The position numbers were made by a program, and so were the translations under genes. From the NCBI GenBank assembly GCA_002102555.1, contig MCFL01000046.1, forward strand, positions 62,001-126,000: DNA of 64,000 nt, read 5' to 3'. Origin of the DNA: Catenaria anguillulae PL171 (taxonomy: Eukaryota > Blastocladiomycota > Blastocladiomycetes > Blastocladiales > Catenariaceae). A model generated the notes under the pieces. It did no database searches and had not been told where the DNA came from. It worked only from the letters and a program-made list of their open reading frames with translations. This document shows positions 1-11,080 of the stretch, piece by piece. Numbering within the stretch: the stretch's first letter is position 1; the number at the start of each line of letters is the position of its first letter.

Positions 1-71
1 GGGAACCAAAGGCAGGCGGTTCAAGTGGACAGAGAGTATGTACAAGGAAGGCTCGAGGTCGAGAAACGCAT

Positions 72-308
72 TTACAAACATTCACTGCAATGAAAGGACC
101 GGCGTCCCGCTGCCTCAACGCCAAGGATGGCCGAGTGCGACGCCAGTATGGCCACAATGACGGAAATGACCAGAAAGTACAAAAACATTGGACGCGACTC
201 GGAGTGGACCGACTCGGCTGTAATGGATGAGAAGGGCCGGCCACCGCCCGCGGCCTTGGTTGCTGCCGCTGTCATGAGTTGAGTGCGTGGGGTCAACTTG
301 GCATCCAT
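72..308 (-). CDS. Possible small single-pass membrane protein (78 aa)
   Basis: A short ORF starts at an ATG at 308 and ends at 72. Its product has a polar, Thr/Ala/Gly-rich N-terminal half containing LTPRTQ and one hydrophobic segment of about 20 residues near the C-terminus (MFLYFLVISVIVAILASHS). This layout recalls small tail-anchored ER proteins such as RAMP4/Ysy6, which also begin with a TPR-Q-like stretch, but the resemblance is weak and the hydrophobic segment is followed by about 15 more residues. No intron or neighbour supports it. It may be a real small membrane protein or a chance ORF. Confidence 0.3.
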   Translation of the reverse strand: MDAKLTPRTQLMTAAATKAAGGGRPFSSITAESVHSESRPMFLYFLVISVIVAILASHSAILGVEAAGRRSFHCSECL

Positions 309-1584
309 TGAAGAAACGTCTGTCAGTCGCGACAGTGAAAGGGACGGAAAGTGATCAGGATTTGCTTTTGCGAATCGCGAGTTGCCGGCACGTTCTGTCA
401 TTCACGACGAGGAAACGTGTCGTCGACCTATACGAAGCGAAACATACCTGCATGTCCAACCATTCCTCCAGAGCAGCCTCGACCAACCCGATTGCCAGGA
501 GCCCCAGCGCCTGGTGCCGTCTTTGACGCTCCTTGAGAGGCTGAAAGGTACGAGACGATGACGTGGTGGCCGAGTGTCATGGTTGTGGACGGGCAAAGCG
601 TGGAGGTAGGTGTGGATGGAGGAAGGATATGTAATGGAGCTAGTCGAGCGTCAAGACCCAGCACGCACGTCTGGCAGACGGTATTTGAGCGAGGCCGACA
701 GCAACCCTCGTTGTGGGTGCGTGTGCTGTGAACCGCGCCGCTTCCATGTTCAGGTGGCGCAACAGAAGTCGTCGCTTTGGATCGGAGTGAAGCAAAAAAT
801 CGAACCTCCAACTCGATGCTACATTCCCGCCGCAGCCCTTGACTAAAGCTCACATGAGCCTGCACCTTTATCTTATCCTTGGCCCATTATTCAGGTGGAT
901 CCATGTCACACAAGCTCCCGGATTCCCTCCAAGCGGACGTATATTCACTTCACTCTTCCATAACGGAACGTGAAGCAACAACATCATGAACAGCCTTCAT
1001 TTTCCCTCATTTGGCAAAGCCTCCAACTCCAACACGTGTCCCGGCGGAATTTGAACAGCTCATTCCTCGTCGACTCTCAATTCGCACGAGCGAGCAAATA
1101 GCCAATGAATGCCGGTATATGTGCACAGCACCTCGACGCATTTGCAACCAAGTCACTCCTTCTTCCATTCGGTTGGCTGCAGTTGGACACTGAATGCTGC
1201 TTCCAAGGTGCCTGCTGACAGGGCGGCAGCATACATCGGACTGATGAGGGTGTCTCTGACTTGTCATATGTGACTCACTGGACCCAGTGTAGCATTTGGC
1301 TATCATGCACGGGAACTGAGCTGTCGTTGACCTTGAGGTTTCCTTTTTTTTAGTGACGAGTAAATGCGGCTGAAAGCTCGATCGCGGACGCGTCGCGCCA
1401 CTCACGTGCAGACCTCCCTGATTTTCCGATGCAGTAGGCCAGCCCCCGACCGTTGTTGGCGCAAGTGCTCAGGCCGGACATGTCTCCCTTGACCAGCGCC
1501 GTTGACACATTTACCTATGCAATCCGTCTGCTCCGGATCTTGACGCTGCAGTACACACTCATCCAAGTCCACCCGACAACCGTC
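309..1584. other. Intergenic, no convincing gene
   Basis: About 1.3 kb between the small membrane ORF and the dehydrogenase. The open frames here have erratic composition and no recognisable motif or splice pattern. The distal part presumably holds the promoter of the dehydrogenase gene, but no clear TATA element was identified. Confidence 0.5.
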
Positions 1585-2953
1585 ATGCTTGCTCGCACCT
1601 TGACCGCTGTAGCCTCGCGCTCCTTTGCCACCTCGACTACCGTATGTCTCTCTGCCAGACTTGATTCGCACCAGGCTAGTAATCTGCCAATTTCACCGGG
1701 ATTTGGGGTCCAATCTATCGCTGGCTGATACGTACCACATGCACATGCAAACGTTAGCGCTGACTGGAATGCATGCTGTAGGCTACGTCGCACAATGTGC
1801 AGCGCGTGGGTGTGATTGGCGCCGGCCAAATGGGTACTGGTATTGCTTGCGTCGCCGCGGCTGTCGCCAAGGTCCCTGTGACGCTCATGGACACGAACGA
1901 GGTGCAGCTTGGCAAGGGCCTCAAGTACATCGGTGCGTGCACCCATTCCCCAACAACGATCATACCTACTATGATCCGGGCACTTTCGCAAGGGCTGACT
2001 CCTGATGCCTCTCAGACGCTGTTCTTACCAAGGATGTGTCCAAGGGCAAGTTGACTGCCGAGGACAAGGATGCCGCCCTTGGCCGTGTCTCGACTACCAA
2101 GACTCTCGACTCGTTTGCCAATGTTGATTTCTCGATCGAGGTTCGTCAGGCTCCCTGCCCTTCCCTTTCGCCACCCTTGTTCCAGCTCTTGCCTGAGTGT
2201 GCTCACTTCTCTCCCGACTCTCGGCCTGACCAATTCATAGGCCGTCTCGGAGAATGTCGACCTCAAGCGCAAAATCTTCAAGCAGCTTGCCGAAGTCACT
2301 GCACCCGATGCCATTCTCGCCTCAAACACTTCGTCCATTTCCATCACCAAAATTGCCGCCTCGACTGGGTCGCACGCACGCGCCCAAAACGTCATTGGCA
2401 TGCACTTCATGAACCCGGTCCCGATCATGAAGCTGGTTGAAATCATCCCCGGTCTGGCCACGTCGCCGTCGACCTTGGCCACGACCTTGGCTCTGTCACA
2501 GGCCATGGGCAAGGTTACAACACAGTCGCGTGATGTTCCGGGATTCATCGCCAACCGGTATGATATCCATTTGTTTATATCTCCCTGTTGGCCAAATGAT
2601 CCGATTCCGAGACTGATTTCCGGACCACGAACAACAGGTTGCTCATGCCTTACATCAACGAAGCCGTGTTTGCTCTCGACACGGGCCTCGGCACGCGCGA
2701 GGACATTGATGCGACCATGAAACTGGGCACCAACATGCCCATGGGCCCGCTAACGCTTGCCGATTTCGTCGGCCTCGACACGTGCTTGTCGATTCTCAAG
2801 ATTCTGCACACGCAGCTGGGCGAGGACAAGTACCGCCCGTGCCCGCTGTTGCAGACATATGTGGACGCCGGGTGGGTTGGTAAGAAGGTTGGGCGTGGCT
2901 TTTACGAGTATGATTTGGGGAATGTGCTCAAGGCCGCCGAGAAGAAGAAGTAA
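1585..2953 (+). CDS. 3-hydroxyacyl-CoA (3-hydroxybutyryl-CoA) dehydrogenase, mitochondrial
   Basis: This NAD-dependent enzyme oxidises 3-hydroxyacyl-CoA to 3-ketoacyl-CoA in beta-oxidation. Five exons can be joined in frame: 1585-1641, 1782-1932, 2016-2140, 2241-2557 and 2638-2953, giving 321 residues. Exon 1 encodes a basic, Ser/Ala/Thr-rich leader (MLARTLTAVASRSFATSTT) that looks like a mitochondrial targeting peptide. Exon 2 opens with the Rossmann motif VGVIGAGQMGTGIA. Exon 4 carries GMHFMNPVPIMKLVEI, which contains the family's catalytic His, followed by DVPGFIANR. Exon 5 is the C-terminal helical domain (GPLTLADFVGLD, GRGFYEYD). Length and motif order match the bacterial/mitochondrial hbd-HADH type. 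The frame is intact. Whether it prefers short or medium chains cannot be told from sequence. Confidence 0.93.
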
Positions 2954-3184
2954 GGTGGGGGCGGTCTGCTCTCAAGTCTCGAGCTGCCTGGCGGGTATGG
3001 TTGCTGGCGACTTCTTGCCGCGTAATAGCCCTGTCTCTTTTGGTAGTAACATATACTTGAATGGGCATTTTTCAAACAGCGTATGAGTTTGGGGAATGAA
3101 CTTGGCGGCGGCTTCCTCCCGAGTTGGTGTGAATGATGCATGTCGCCAAGGTTTGAATTGGGCATCACCACTCAGAGGAATGCA

Positions 3185-5108
3185 ATGAATACCAACCCTA
3201 ACCCCCAGCACAAGCGCAAGCGCAACGCCGCCAATCGCATTGGTTCCGACAGTCACGACCAAGTCTCTGCCGACCAACTATCAGCAGGCTCACTGGCGGC
3301 ATGGCCATCGGCCCTGCCCTCGTACAACCCTATTACGGGTCACCCATGCAACCCGTACATCCGCAAGCCGCCAAACTTTTCCAAGCTTGCCGCCCAATAC
3401 TCTGATCTCAAGCCGTTTCTGTATGATCGCTGACATGTCCGTCGTCGCCGTGCCACATCGATACCAACTTTGTATGAGGCTCACATTGCGGTGTTACTGG
3501 TGTATTCCCCTAGAGCCCCTGTCAACAACGGACAACAGCATACGCTTGACTTTTCGCGGCCTGAAGCAACCGTGTACGTTCGTCAAGCGGACTGACGATG
3601 GTGTCACATATCACGGCGTCTGATTCCTGCCTCGGCAGTACTCTCACAAAGGCGATCCTCAAATGCGACTGGGATTTGGATATCGACATTCCTAGCGATA
3701 CCCTGTGCCCAACGGTATGTTTTCACCCGCCATTTCCGCTCTCGGTCGGTCGTCAAAATGGCTGACTTAGGGTTGTGCAATTGCCAGGTGACAAATCGGC
3801 TCAATTACCTCCTTGAGCTACGAGATCTCCTTCACCTTTGCGGACACGTTGGGCCTGCTCACATTCTTGATACGTGCGTCATCCGCGTTCTCCTCATGTT
3901 TCCTTTTGCGATCGCTGACTCGTGCGCGCCTGACATTAGCGGGACTGGATTCACAACCATCTACCCACTGCTCGGATGTCGATTAGAACCGTCATGGCGG
4001 TTTTCAGGCACAGGTACGCAACACATTGCACAGCCCACTTTGCCTATGTACCTTGACTCATCCACCACTTCACATCGACCCAGACATTGACGCACTTGCT
4101 CTGCAAACGGGCCAAGCCAACGTCGACCGCAACTCCCTCTCCGCACGCATTACACTCTTCCATGTTTCGGACCCAACTGCCTCCTTTTTTCCGCCTCCCG
4201 CGTTACCCGAAATCTCGCAGCCCATCACGGCCACGCTGTGTAATCCGCCCTTTTATGAATCCGACACGGACCGCTCCGCTCATCGTGTCGCCAAATCCAC
4301 AACGCACGTCACGTGCCCAGGCACCCCAGAGCAAATGACGACCAGTGGCGGCGAAGTTGCGTTTGTCTCCCGCATGGTCAGCGAATCGGTCGCTGTGTAC
4401 CGCAATGTGCCCGATGCACAACGGCCGGCGGTGTTTTCAAGCATGCTAGGCATCAAGCGATCTGTGGACGAGGTTGTGGCCGTGATTCAGGCGCTCGAGG
4501 TGCCGTGGTACACGGTCAGGACACTCAGGCAAGGGGTCACGTCACGGTGGGTTGTGGCGTGGTCATTCAAGGCGTTGGCTGTGGGTCGGTTGGCGCGGTT
4601 AGTTACCGTGGACAGAGTTGTATCGGTGGATGCGCTTGTGCGGGCGTTGGAGGCCGTTCATGTGCCTGTTGCAAGAGTTGGCGAGACGGCGGTCGATGTT
4701 GAGTTGGTGCTGGCAACGTGGACGCGGCGATGGAAGCGGCGCAGGGTGTTTGGCGGCGGGCTCGGGCACTCATCGTCGGATGACAAGACAACAAGGGAGG
4801 GTAGGTCCGAAGAACATGTGCCAAGCGGCGATGGAGTGACGGGAAGGCGTGCTGACCCGATTCAGGTCAGGATTTGGTGGGCAAACAAGGACCCCCAACT
4901 CGTTGCCCAGTCCGCACATGCAGTTGCGATAACGCTGGCTCAAGAAGAAGTGGACGAATCGCCCAGAGTCTCGGAACAGCGACCGCCGCCAATTCTTGCC
5001 CGTGACTCTTTGCGACAGGAGACATCGGTGTGGATAGCGGGGCCAAAGTCTGACCCGCTCATGCATTCGTTTATCATGTTTATCACACCAGTATTAGAAA
5101 GCCTGTAA
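3185..5108 (+). CDS. METTL16: METTL16-type RNA N6-adenosine methyltransferase
   Basis: Six exons join in frame (3185-3420, 3514-3573, 3639-3714, 3788-3873, 3940-4013, 4084-5108) to give about 518 residues. The order of motifs follows METTL16/YbiN: NPYIRKPPNFSKLAAQY near the N-terminus, LDFSRPEAT, then DIDIPSDTLCPTVTNRLNYL, the SAM-binding loop DTGTGFTTIYPLLG, GTDIDALALQTGQANV, and the catalytic CNPPFY. In other organisms the enzyme methylates U6 snRNA and structured hairpins, including SAM-synthetase mRNA. The 340-residue last exon carries the rest of the methyltransferase core (MVSES, SMLGIK, a basic strand) and a divergent tail where animal METTL16 has its RNA-binding VCR domain. A more upstream in-frame ATG at 3140 exists; 3185 was chosen because the sequence after it is more protein-like. 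Confidence 0.9.
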
Positions 5109-5379
5109 TCTTAAATATGTATGTATGTTTACACACTTCGAAGAGTTCCCGATCACCAAGATTGAACGAGACGGCCTACGTCAGGAACCATGCAAGTGCG
5201 TCTGAAGCAATCAGGCCGCCTCGGCGTACCGTGTCTGCTCCTGGACAATCAATGACCCTTGGCAATAGCCTTGCACTGCGACAACGCCCATCACCCTCAC
5301 GTCTTGGATATCATGATGGACACGGCGACGCGCCGAACGGCCAGTAAGCGCACAGCCAACGGCTGTTTCCGCAGCGATG

Positions 5380-5453
5380 AGCCCATTTGGTACTGCACAC
5401 GGTTACAAGTAACGTAGGTTTATGTGGTTGGGGCGAAGAGATGGTGACCCGTA
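5380..5453 (+). repeat. Partial copy of the foldback-element arm
   Basis: About 70 nt matching the inner part of the left arm at 6155-6228, in the same orientation. Both copies share the block GCACACGGTTACAAGTAA followed by TAGGTTTATGTGGTTGGGG and end with ATGGTGACCCGT. The outer terminus with GTGTCCGGGTCAG is missing, so this looks like a truncated relic. Confidence 0.7.
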
Positions 5454-6130
5454 CCAGTCGTGAAACGAATCGGGTTGGGCTTGAGTCGAAAGTCGAGTCA
5501 TCATGAGGAGGCAAAGTGAATCTGGGAAAACGGACAAGTAAAAACGGAGTCAGCCCATCAATCTCAATCAATCCAAGCACTCAGTCAAGCATGTGCATGT
5601 GTGTTGGCCACCCCGGTGTCGCGGCACCGGTGCATGGGAGTCAACTCGCGGAATGCGTCCACTCGTTGAGTTGAAAAGCTCCAATGATCGCGACTCGAAC
5701 GAAAGGACAAACGAGCCTCGAGAATGGCAACAGCACCACACGGGCTAAACCAACCGCCTGGGGGATTGCCAAAGTCTTGGTCGAGTGGGCCGACTCGCTT
5801 GACTTGATGCCACTCATCATCATGCAATGACGAGCGTGTAGGGGCAATCAAGTCCCGGGAATCGCCCCACCCTCCCTGTTGCAGCCGCGCACGGCAGACC
5901 TTGGCAAAAGCGGACGTACGCACGGTCAGCACATTCCTTGACGGAACGCACAACCACACGGACGGTCCATCCCAAGCGGCCGGGTCGAGACAAGGAAAAA
6001 CAAAGAACGAGGGTGACCCGTACCACCGTGCGGGATGGAGAAGACCGACGACGGCGACGAGAGAGCGAGCACGTGAGAACGAAGGCGACGATGACGAGAG
6101 CACACGCGTGAGGTTGATGCAATCAATCTG

Positions 6131-7218
6131 GAGGGGGAAAAAGTGTCCGGGTCAGCCCATCTGCTATGCACACGGTTACAAGTAATGTAGGTTTATGTGG
6201 TTGGGGCGAAGCAATGGTGACCCGTGCCTTGCGATGGACAATGAGGGATGCCGTGAGTGTGTGGGTGTTGATGTGTGAACTGAGTGAGGGGATGTGCGGC
6301 GGGAACTGGCGCGTATTTGTAGCTTTTTCCACACTTGACCGAGAGGAGAGGGCTGCTGGTCCGTGTCCACTTGTTGTGTGAAAAGATGTGACAGGTCGTG
6401 GGAACGCTGTTACGGGAGCATAGGTTGGGAGGCAAACGAAAAAGGCCGGCAAGCATCCTCTGGACAAGCAAAAGCGCTGCGGGGATCATGGCAGGGACTG
6501 GGTCAGTTGTCGTCGTGATGGGGTTTTGGTCAGCGATAGGACAAGCTCGACGGGGTTTCGACTTTGGTCGACGGGGTTACGATTTTGCTCGACGGGGTTA
6601 CGATTTTGCTCGACGGGGTTACGACTTTGCTCGACGGGGTTTGATTTTCTGGCCGTTATCGTGATTCACGGAGTCAGTCTGTGCTTTCGTACATGCAGAT
6701 CCCGTCTTGCGGTTGTGCAATGGCTAGTCCAATCGGCGTGCCAAAGCAGAACGACGCGCACTTTTGCGCGAACAGTGCCGACGCGTTGCCTTCAAAGCAG
6801 AACCTGAGGAAAAACAACAATTACATCCATGCACAGTCCTTCCGGGGAGAAACCCTGTGCCGACCATTTTTCTTGCTGAACCAATGATATCGCCTTCGGG
6901 ATTTCGCTCACTTGCTGCTTATACACCGTCGGGCTTTTGCTGTCAATCCCCGTTTGCGAGTGTTCGGTGATCACCTCAAGTGCAACATCCATGTTGCGTT
7001 CCCGTCACTTTCATTTGTTGACGACGCCCCCCCCCCCCTCCGCCCCTCTTCCTCTTCCTCTTCCTCTTCCTCTTCCTCTCAATACCCACACACTCACGCC
7101 ATTCCTCATTGTCCATCGCAAGGCACGGGTGGCCATCTCTTCTTCCCAGCTACATAACCTACATTACTTGTAACCGTGTGCAATAGCAAGTGGGCTGACC
7201 CGGACACTTTTCCCCCCG
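6131..7218. mobile_element. Foldback / MITE-like element with about 140-bp inverted repeats
   Basis: The left arm (about 6131-6271) and the right arm (about 7078-7218) are near-perfect reverse complements over about 140 bp. They share GTGTCCGGGTCAGCCCA near the tips, then GCACACGGTTACAAGTAATG, then CCTTGCGATGGACAATGAGG. The roughly 800 bp between the arms contain a 21-bp tandem array and no recognisable transposase, so any movement would need an enzyme from elsewhere. A target-site duplication could not be identified at the outer ends. The arms could also form a long hairpin in RNA. Confidence 0.7.
6545..6649 (+). repeat. Tandem array of five 21-bp units
   Basis: Five head-to-tail copies of a unit close to GCTCGACGGGGTTACGATTT (plus one T). 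They differ from each other by only a few substitutions: TTTCGACTTT in copy 1, GG for GC at the start of copy 2, and a shortened last copy. The array lies inside the loop of the foldback element. Confidence 0.9.
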
Positions 7219-7664
7219 GACAGACTTTTCCTTATCGACTCAACTGCAGTATGATTCATCTGCCAATGATGGGATACTGTTTCCCGGCTTTGCGTGAGGC
7301 AAAGTGACGAGGGGACTGACCCAGAGGCACGACAGCAAAGCGGCAGGATACAGACACATCAGGCACAGTTGAGTGACACACTGAAAATGAGTTGAACTAC
7401 ATGAGATGACTTGGAGACGCTCAGTGGAATGAGCAAGTGGGGAAAAAAACCTAGACATGATGAGAGCCAACAACATGTCATGGTGTGGGCAACAGTCAAC
7501 AAAGACTTGAGTGCATACATTCTCCCGTTGCGGTACGAGAGTTGGCAGAGTTGAATGATGTTGCTTGCACGAGAGCGAAACTTGAATGCGAAAGACAACA
7601 TCAGTGTATAAACAGTCAATATACTTCTTCTTCAAGTCCAACTCAACATATGTCTGGTTGCACC

Positions 7665-8393
7665 TTACATCAACTGCACATAACTCCTCGGAAACATGCC
7701 CGCCCTCCTCCGATCCGCCACACTCACGCCCCTAGCCCACCCTGCCCCGGCATCCAACACATGCACCTCAATCATCTCGCCCGGAATCAAGTGCATCTCG
7801 TCCTGCTCGCTCGCCGTGTACGGGTACAGCACACGCGCCATGACCACCTGCTGTGGAGGCGGTGGCGGCGACACACTCATTGGCGGCGGTGGCGCAGGCG
7901 CTAGGTGTGGGCTGGTGGACGATCCCGGGCCGCTTGCATAATACATTGGCGCGCCCGTTGCCGGATCCATCGCATACTGCTGTTGCTGCTGGGGCGGCGG
8001 CGGAAGCTGATTCACGCTCGCATATGTGCTGCCCGGCCCACCAGGAGGTATATACTGTTGCTGCATCGGATACCCCATTTGCTGCTGCGCTTGCTGCTGA
8101 TTGGCATACCCAAATCCAATGGATCCGGTGGGTCCCGGGTGGTATCCGGCCACGCTGCTCGTGGCATACGCCATGCCCTGTGCCGACTGCGTACGCGGTG
8201 GGACGGCTGCCGCCGCGGCCGCGTATTGTGCGGGTGGCAGCGGCATGGGCGGCACACCGTATCCGCCATTGACACCTGTGCCGAGGCCAATGGGCTGGCC
8301 GCCGCGAATGGACCCGCCGCCAGTGCCAGTGTATGTGCCCATGTGTGATCCGGGCGAGGGCACGCGTTGCGTGTTGGCGTACTGCATGTTGTA

Positions 8394-8426
<33 letters not shown>

Positions 8427-9817
8427 AAATTGTTGAGGTGCCTGCGGCTGGTGCGAGGCGTACAATGGGACGGGCGCAGAGATGCCTTGTACGGACCGAA
8501 CGCTACCGCCGCTCATGGCTTGCGGTTGCGGCGGGGGCTGTTGTGTGGGGATCATACCCGAGACGGACCGGACGCTCCCGCGCGGATCGGCGGCTGCAGG
8601 TTGAACTTGTTGCGTGGGAATGATGACCGTGTCAGCGGCCGGCGCCGGGGGGGGAGGCAGTGAGGCAGATGATGCCATTGGCGGTGCGCCGGGAGGCGGT
8701 GGCGGCGGTGGAGCCAAGTCATCAATCGAATTACCAATCATGGACGAAAGGCCCGTGCTGGGTCCAGTCAAGTCGGCCGTCGTCGCGGTCGCGCCAGTGG
8801 TGGTGGAGATGTTTGAGTTTTTGCGGCGGATGGTTGCATGTTGCGATACATCACCGAGCATGGATAGATCGAGATTGTTGCTTGCTGCCGTTGTCGAGCC
8901 GCCAGATGGAGGTGGCGGCGAGTTGGATGTCACGGAGAGTAAAGATTGTTGTTTGATTGAGCCTTGCTTTGTTGCAATGGTCGAGAGGTCGGGAAGTGGA
9001 GTGCCAACGGCGTCGAGAGAGGTGAGGTCGAGCTTTGGTATCGTGGGAACAGACGAGGTTGGAGCTGTTGTCGCCGCTGCGGCTGAAGATGCCCCGTGCG
9101 ATTGGAAGGTGAGACCTGGGACGTGGGAGTTGCTGCGGCCAGACTTTGTCGAGACACCCGAGGACACATCTGCCTCGCCCAGAACTTGCGTGAGAGAGGA
9201 TCAAGGAACTGGTGTGAAAGTGAACACACACGATACGAACCATGCTGCTTGATGACCTTGACCGCCTCCTCATTGAGGAAATCGACAGTAGCCTTGTCAT
9301 GCATGTCGCCGTGAAGCGTAGCACGCAACGTGTCGACCCCAACACTCTGAATTGCCGAGACGGCAAACGCCTCACTGACGCGCTGCTCAATGGCAGCCAA
9401 TGTCGCAGTCAAGACCTGCAGTTCGGAAGAACACGTGTTTGCGCCCGTGTCTAGGGCAGTGGCAGCCCTGTTCAGGTACTCGGAGATGGTCAAGAGTGCC
9501 TGTGTTGCACATTGCTCTGCCTGGGCGTGGATCTTGGCGAGTTGCACGTCGGACGTGGCCGTGAGAGCTGCTTGGCGGTGGCGGGAGGCAAAGTCGGCGA
9601 GGTCCGATGCTGCGGCAGCGAGCGGGTCGAGGGCGCGGGAAGAAATGGACGAGGACCAGGAATTCCAGGCTTCGTTCAAGGGTGCTTGACGCAATGAAGT
9701 TTTCAGTGATGGCTGTTGTTCGTGGTGTACGTGATCATGGGTTGTTGGCGATGGCGGGTCGGCGTCGCCTGTTGTGCTGATGGCGGTCGGCGGCGGCGGC
9801 GGTGGCGGAGGCACCAT
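7665..9817 (-). CDS. Abl-interactor (ABI)-like SH3 protein, probable WAVE/SCAR complex subunit
   Basis: Two exons (9241-9817 and 7665-9184) join in frame to give 698 residues. The N-terminal 190 residues are helical and resemble the ABI N-terminal region: a stretch with AKIHAQAEQCATQALLTIS and a following heptad-rich segment match where ABI pairs with WAVE. The middle is long and low in complexity: Ser/Thr/Gly-rich, proline runs, and a polyglutamine tract encoded near 8395-8427. The C-terminal 55 residues form an SH3 domain (ARVLYPYTASEQDEMHLIPG, GWARG, MFPRSYVQLM). ABI, with WAVE, NAP1, PIR121 and HSPC300, activates Arp2/3. An unrelated SH3 adaptor is the main alternative, because the N-terminal match is diffuse. 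Confidence 0.68.
8395..8427 (-). repeat. Polyglutamine-coding CAG/CAA microsatellite
   Basis: An imperfect run of CTG/TTG triplets on the plus strand, read as Gln codons in the ABI-like gene. It codes for about eleven consecutive glutamines. Confidence 0.85.
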
Positions 9818-10159
9818 GTTGATATTGATAAAAATTATGGCAGCTCTTTCAATCAATCGTCAATTGCCCATAGTGCTGAATCATTTTTTCCTTGCCATTA
9901 TTTGTAACGCCTTGAAATGTGTATGGCGGCGAGCGCCACGTTCCCACCAGCGCACTTTTTCCTCAGAGGAATGGATAGTGCATGTCGATCAGAATACTCA
10001 AGTTGATCAGCGCGTTTTGGTGATGGCATTCTCCGTGCAGATTTCATCATTTCAGCTCCATGTATGACGCACGACAAATTCTCTCTCACCAGCGTCTCGC
10101 ACCGCCCACGCAATAAGTAATGCCCATGCTCATGTATACCAATTGATCCCTCTGCCACA
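9818..10159. promoter_or_regulatory. Shared upstream region of two divergent genes
   Basis: About 340 bp lie between the start codon of the ABI-like gene on the minus strand and the plus-strand ORF at 10160, so it must contain both promoters if both are genes. It is more AT-rich than its flanks. No specific element was recognised. Confidence 0.4.
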
Positions 10160-10858
10160 ATGACCGTCACTGCGAGCCAATTCTTTGCGCCCAATGCCGC
10201 CGTGTCCGTGTCGATGTCGTCACCTCCCTCGATCCAAGACGCCAATCGCTCACTCCAACTCATTCTCTCCCACCACGGCCACCCAACACTTCCGCTCGTT
10301 GTCACACACCTGGATCCCTCCCACAACCACCTCATCGCCACCTTGCCGCTGCACTCGCACTCGCCTTCTTCCTCGGTTCTCCATCATGGGCCGCCACAAC
10401 CCGCCACAGTTGCTGCCGTCGCCAACGCAACCACTGCCCTTCTGCCCATCTTTCTTCATTCAACGAATTACTCTCCTCCACCCTCAAGCGCAGTATCACC
10501 ATCGCCTCACCACTCGTCGCCACCAAACAGCACCATGATCCCTTGGTCAAGTATCTCGTTTGACCCAATGCGCCCCTCCTCATCTTCACCACCGCCCCCA
10601 ATTGCTTGGCTGTTGCAAGCGCACGGGTCGCTGCAATCGATTGGCCGCAGGCAAGCACAAGCGCAAGCGCATCCAGCCACCACGCTTGCGTCCGTCGACG
10701 TGTTTCTTGTGGACGCCCTGGGCAAACATCCTGCGCAACTGCTCGTCTCGTCGCGGGTTCCAGCAGCAACGTTACCTTTGCCGCCCATGGTTGGTGGTGG
10801 CGCTGGCGGTGCGGCGGCGGCAAAGGAGATTGGGTGGATGGTGGGGAGTAAGATGTAA
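10160..10858 (+). CDS. Hypothetical protein, 232 aa, intronless
   Basis: A single uninterrupted frame begins at an ATG preceded by CTGCCACA, a reasonable fungal start context. The N-terminal third looks globular, with alternating hydrophobic residues around SLQLILSHHGHPTLPLVVTH. A Pro/Ser/His-rich middle follows, and then a second globular-looking stretch (ASVDVFLVDALGKHPAQLLV) before the C-terminus KEIGWMVGSKM. A 222-codon ORF on the opposite strand looks less protein-like. No family was recognised and there are no transmembrane segments. Confidence 0.5.
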   Translation: MTVTASQFFAPNAAVSVSMSSPPSIQDANRSLQLILSHHGHPTLPLVVTHLDPSHNHLIATLPLHSHSPSSSVLHHGPPQPATVAAVANATTALLPIFLHSTNYSPPPSSAVSPSPHHSSPPNSTMIPWSSISFDPMRPSSSSPPPPIAWLLQAHGSLQSIGRRQAQAQAHPATTLASVDVFLVDALGKHPAQLLVSSRVPAATLPLPPMVGGGAGGAAAAKEIGWMVGSKM

Positions 10859-11080
10859 AATCATCGCGGATTCGAATGATGATCAAGTCGCGACCGGTGT
10901 GTGTATTTAACGCATGTGATGGTCGCCGAGTGCTCGTGTGTGTGTCCCGGACATCAAGGGACCAAGAGAGCGTGGACGGGTTTGGATCTGTATCAGACAC
11001 AGATATATAAAAACAAAGACTTGATGTATGTATTCACCACTGCAACAGTCTTGATTGAAGGGACAATTGATGCACGGATT

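Larger units (their letters stand above)
5109..7664. other. 2.5 kb gene-free region containing repeats
   Basis: No open frame here has a recognisable domain or plausible splice pattern. The stretch holds a foldback element (6131-7218), a partial third copy of its arm (5380-5453), a 21-bp tandem array (6545-6649), a C-rich run followed by a (CTTCCT)n-type microsatellite around 7027-7080, and the 3' flanks of the convergent METTL16 and ABI-like genes. Confidence 0.6.

Noticed and set aside
6398-6664. 88-codon ORF with RRGYDFA repeats
   Set aside because: It is a translation of the 21-bp tandem array, whose unit is a multiple of three and so stays open in several frames.
10332-11000. 222-codon minus-strand ORF overlapping the gene at 10160-10858
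   Set aside because: Arg/Trp-rich shadow of the plus-strand frame without protein-like segments or a good start.
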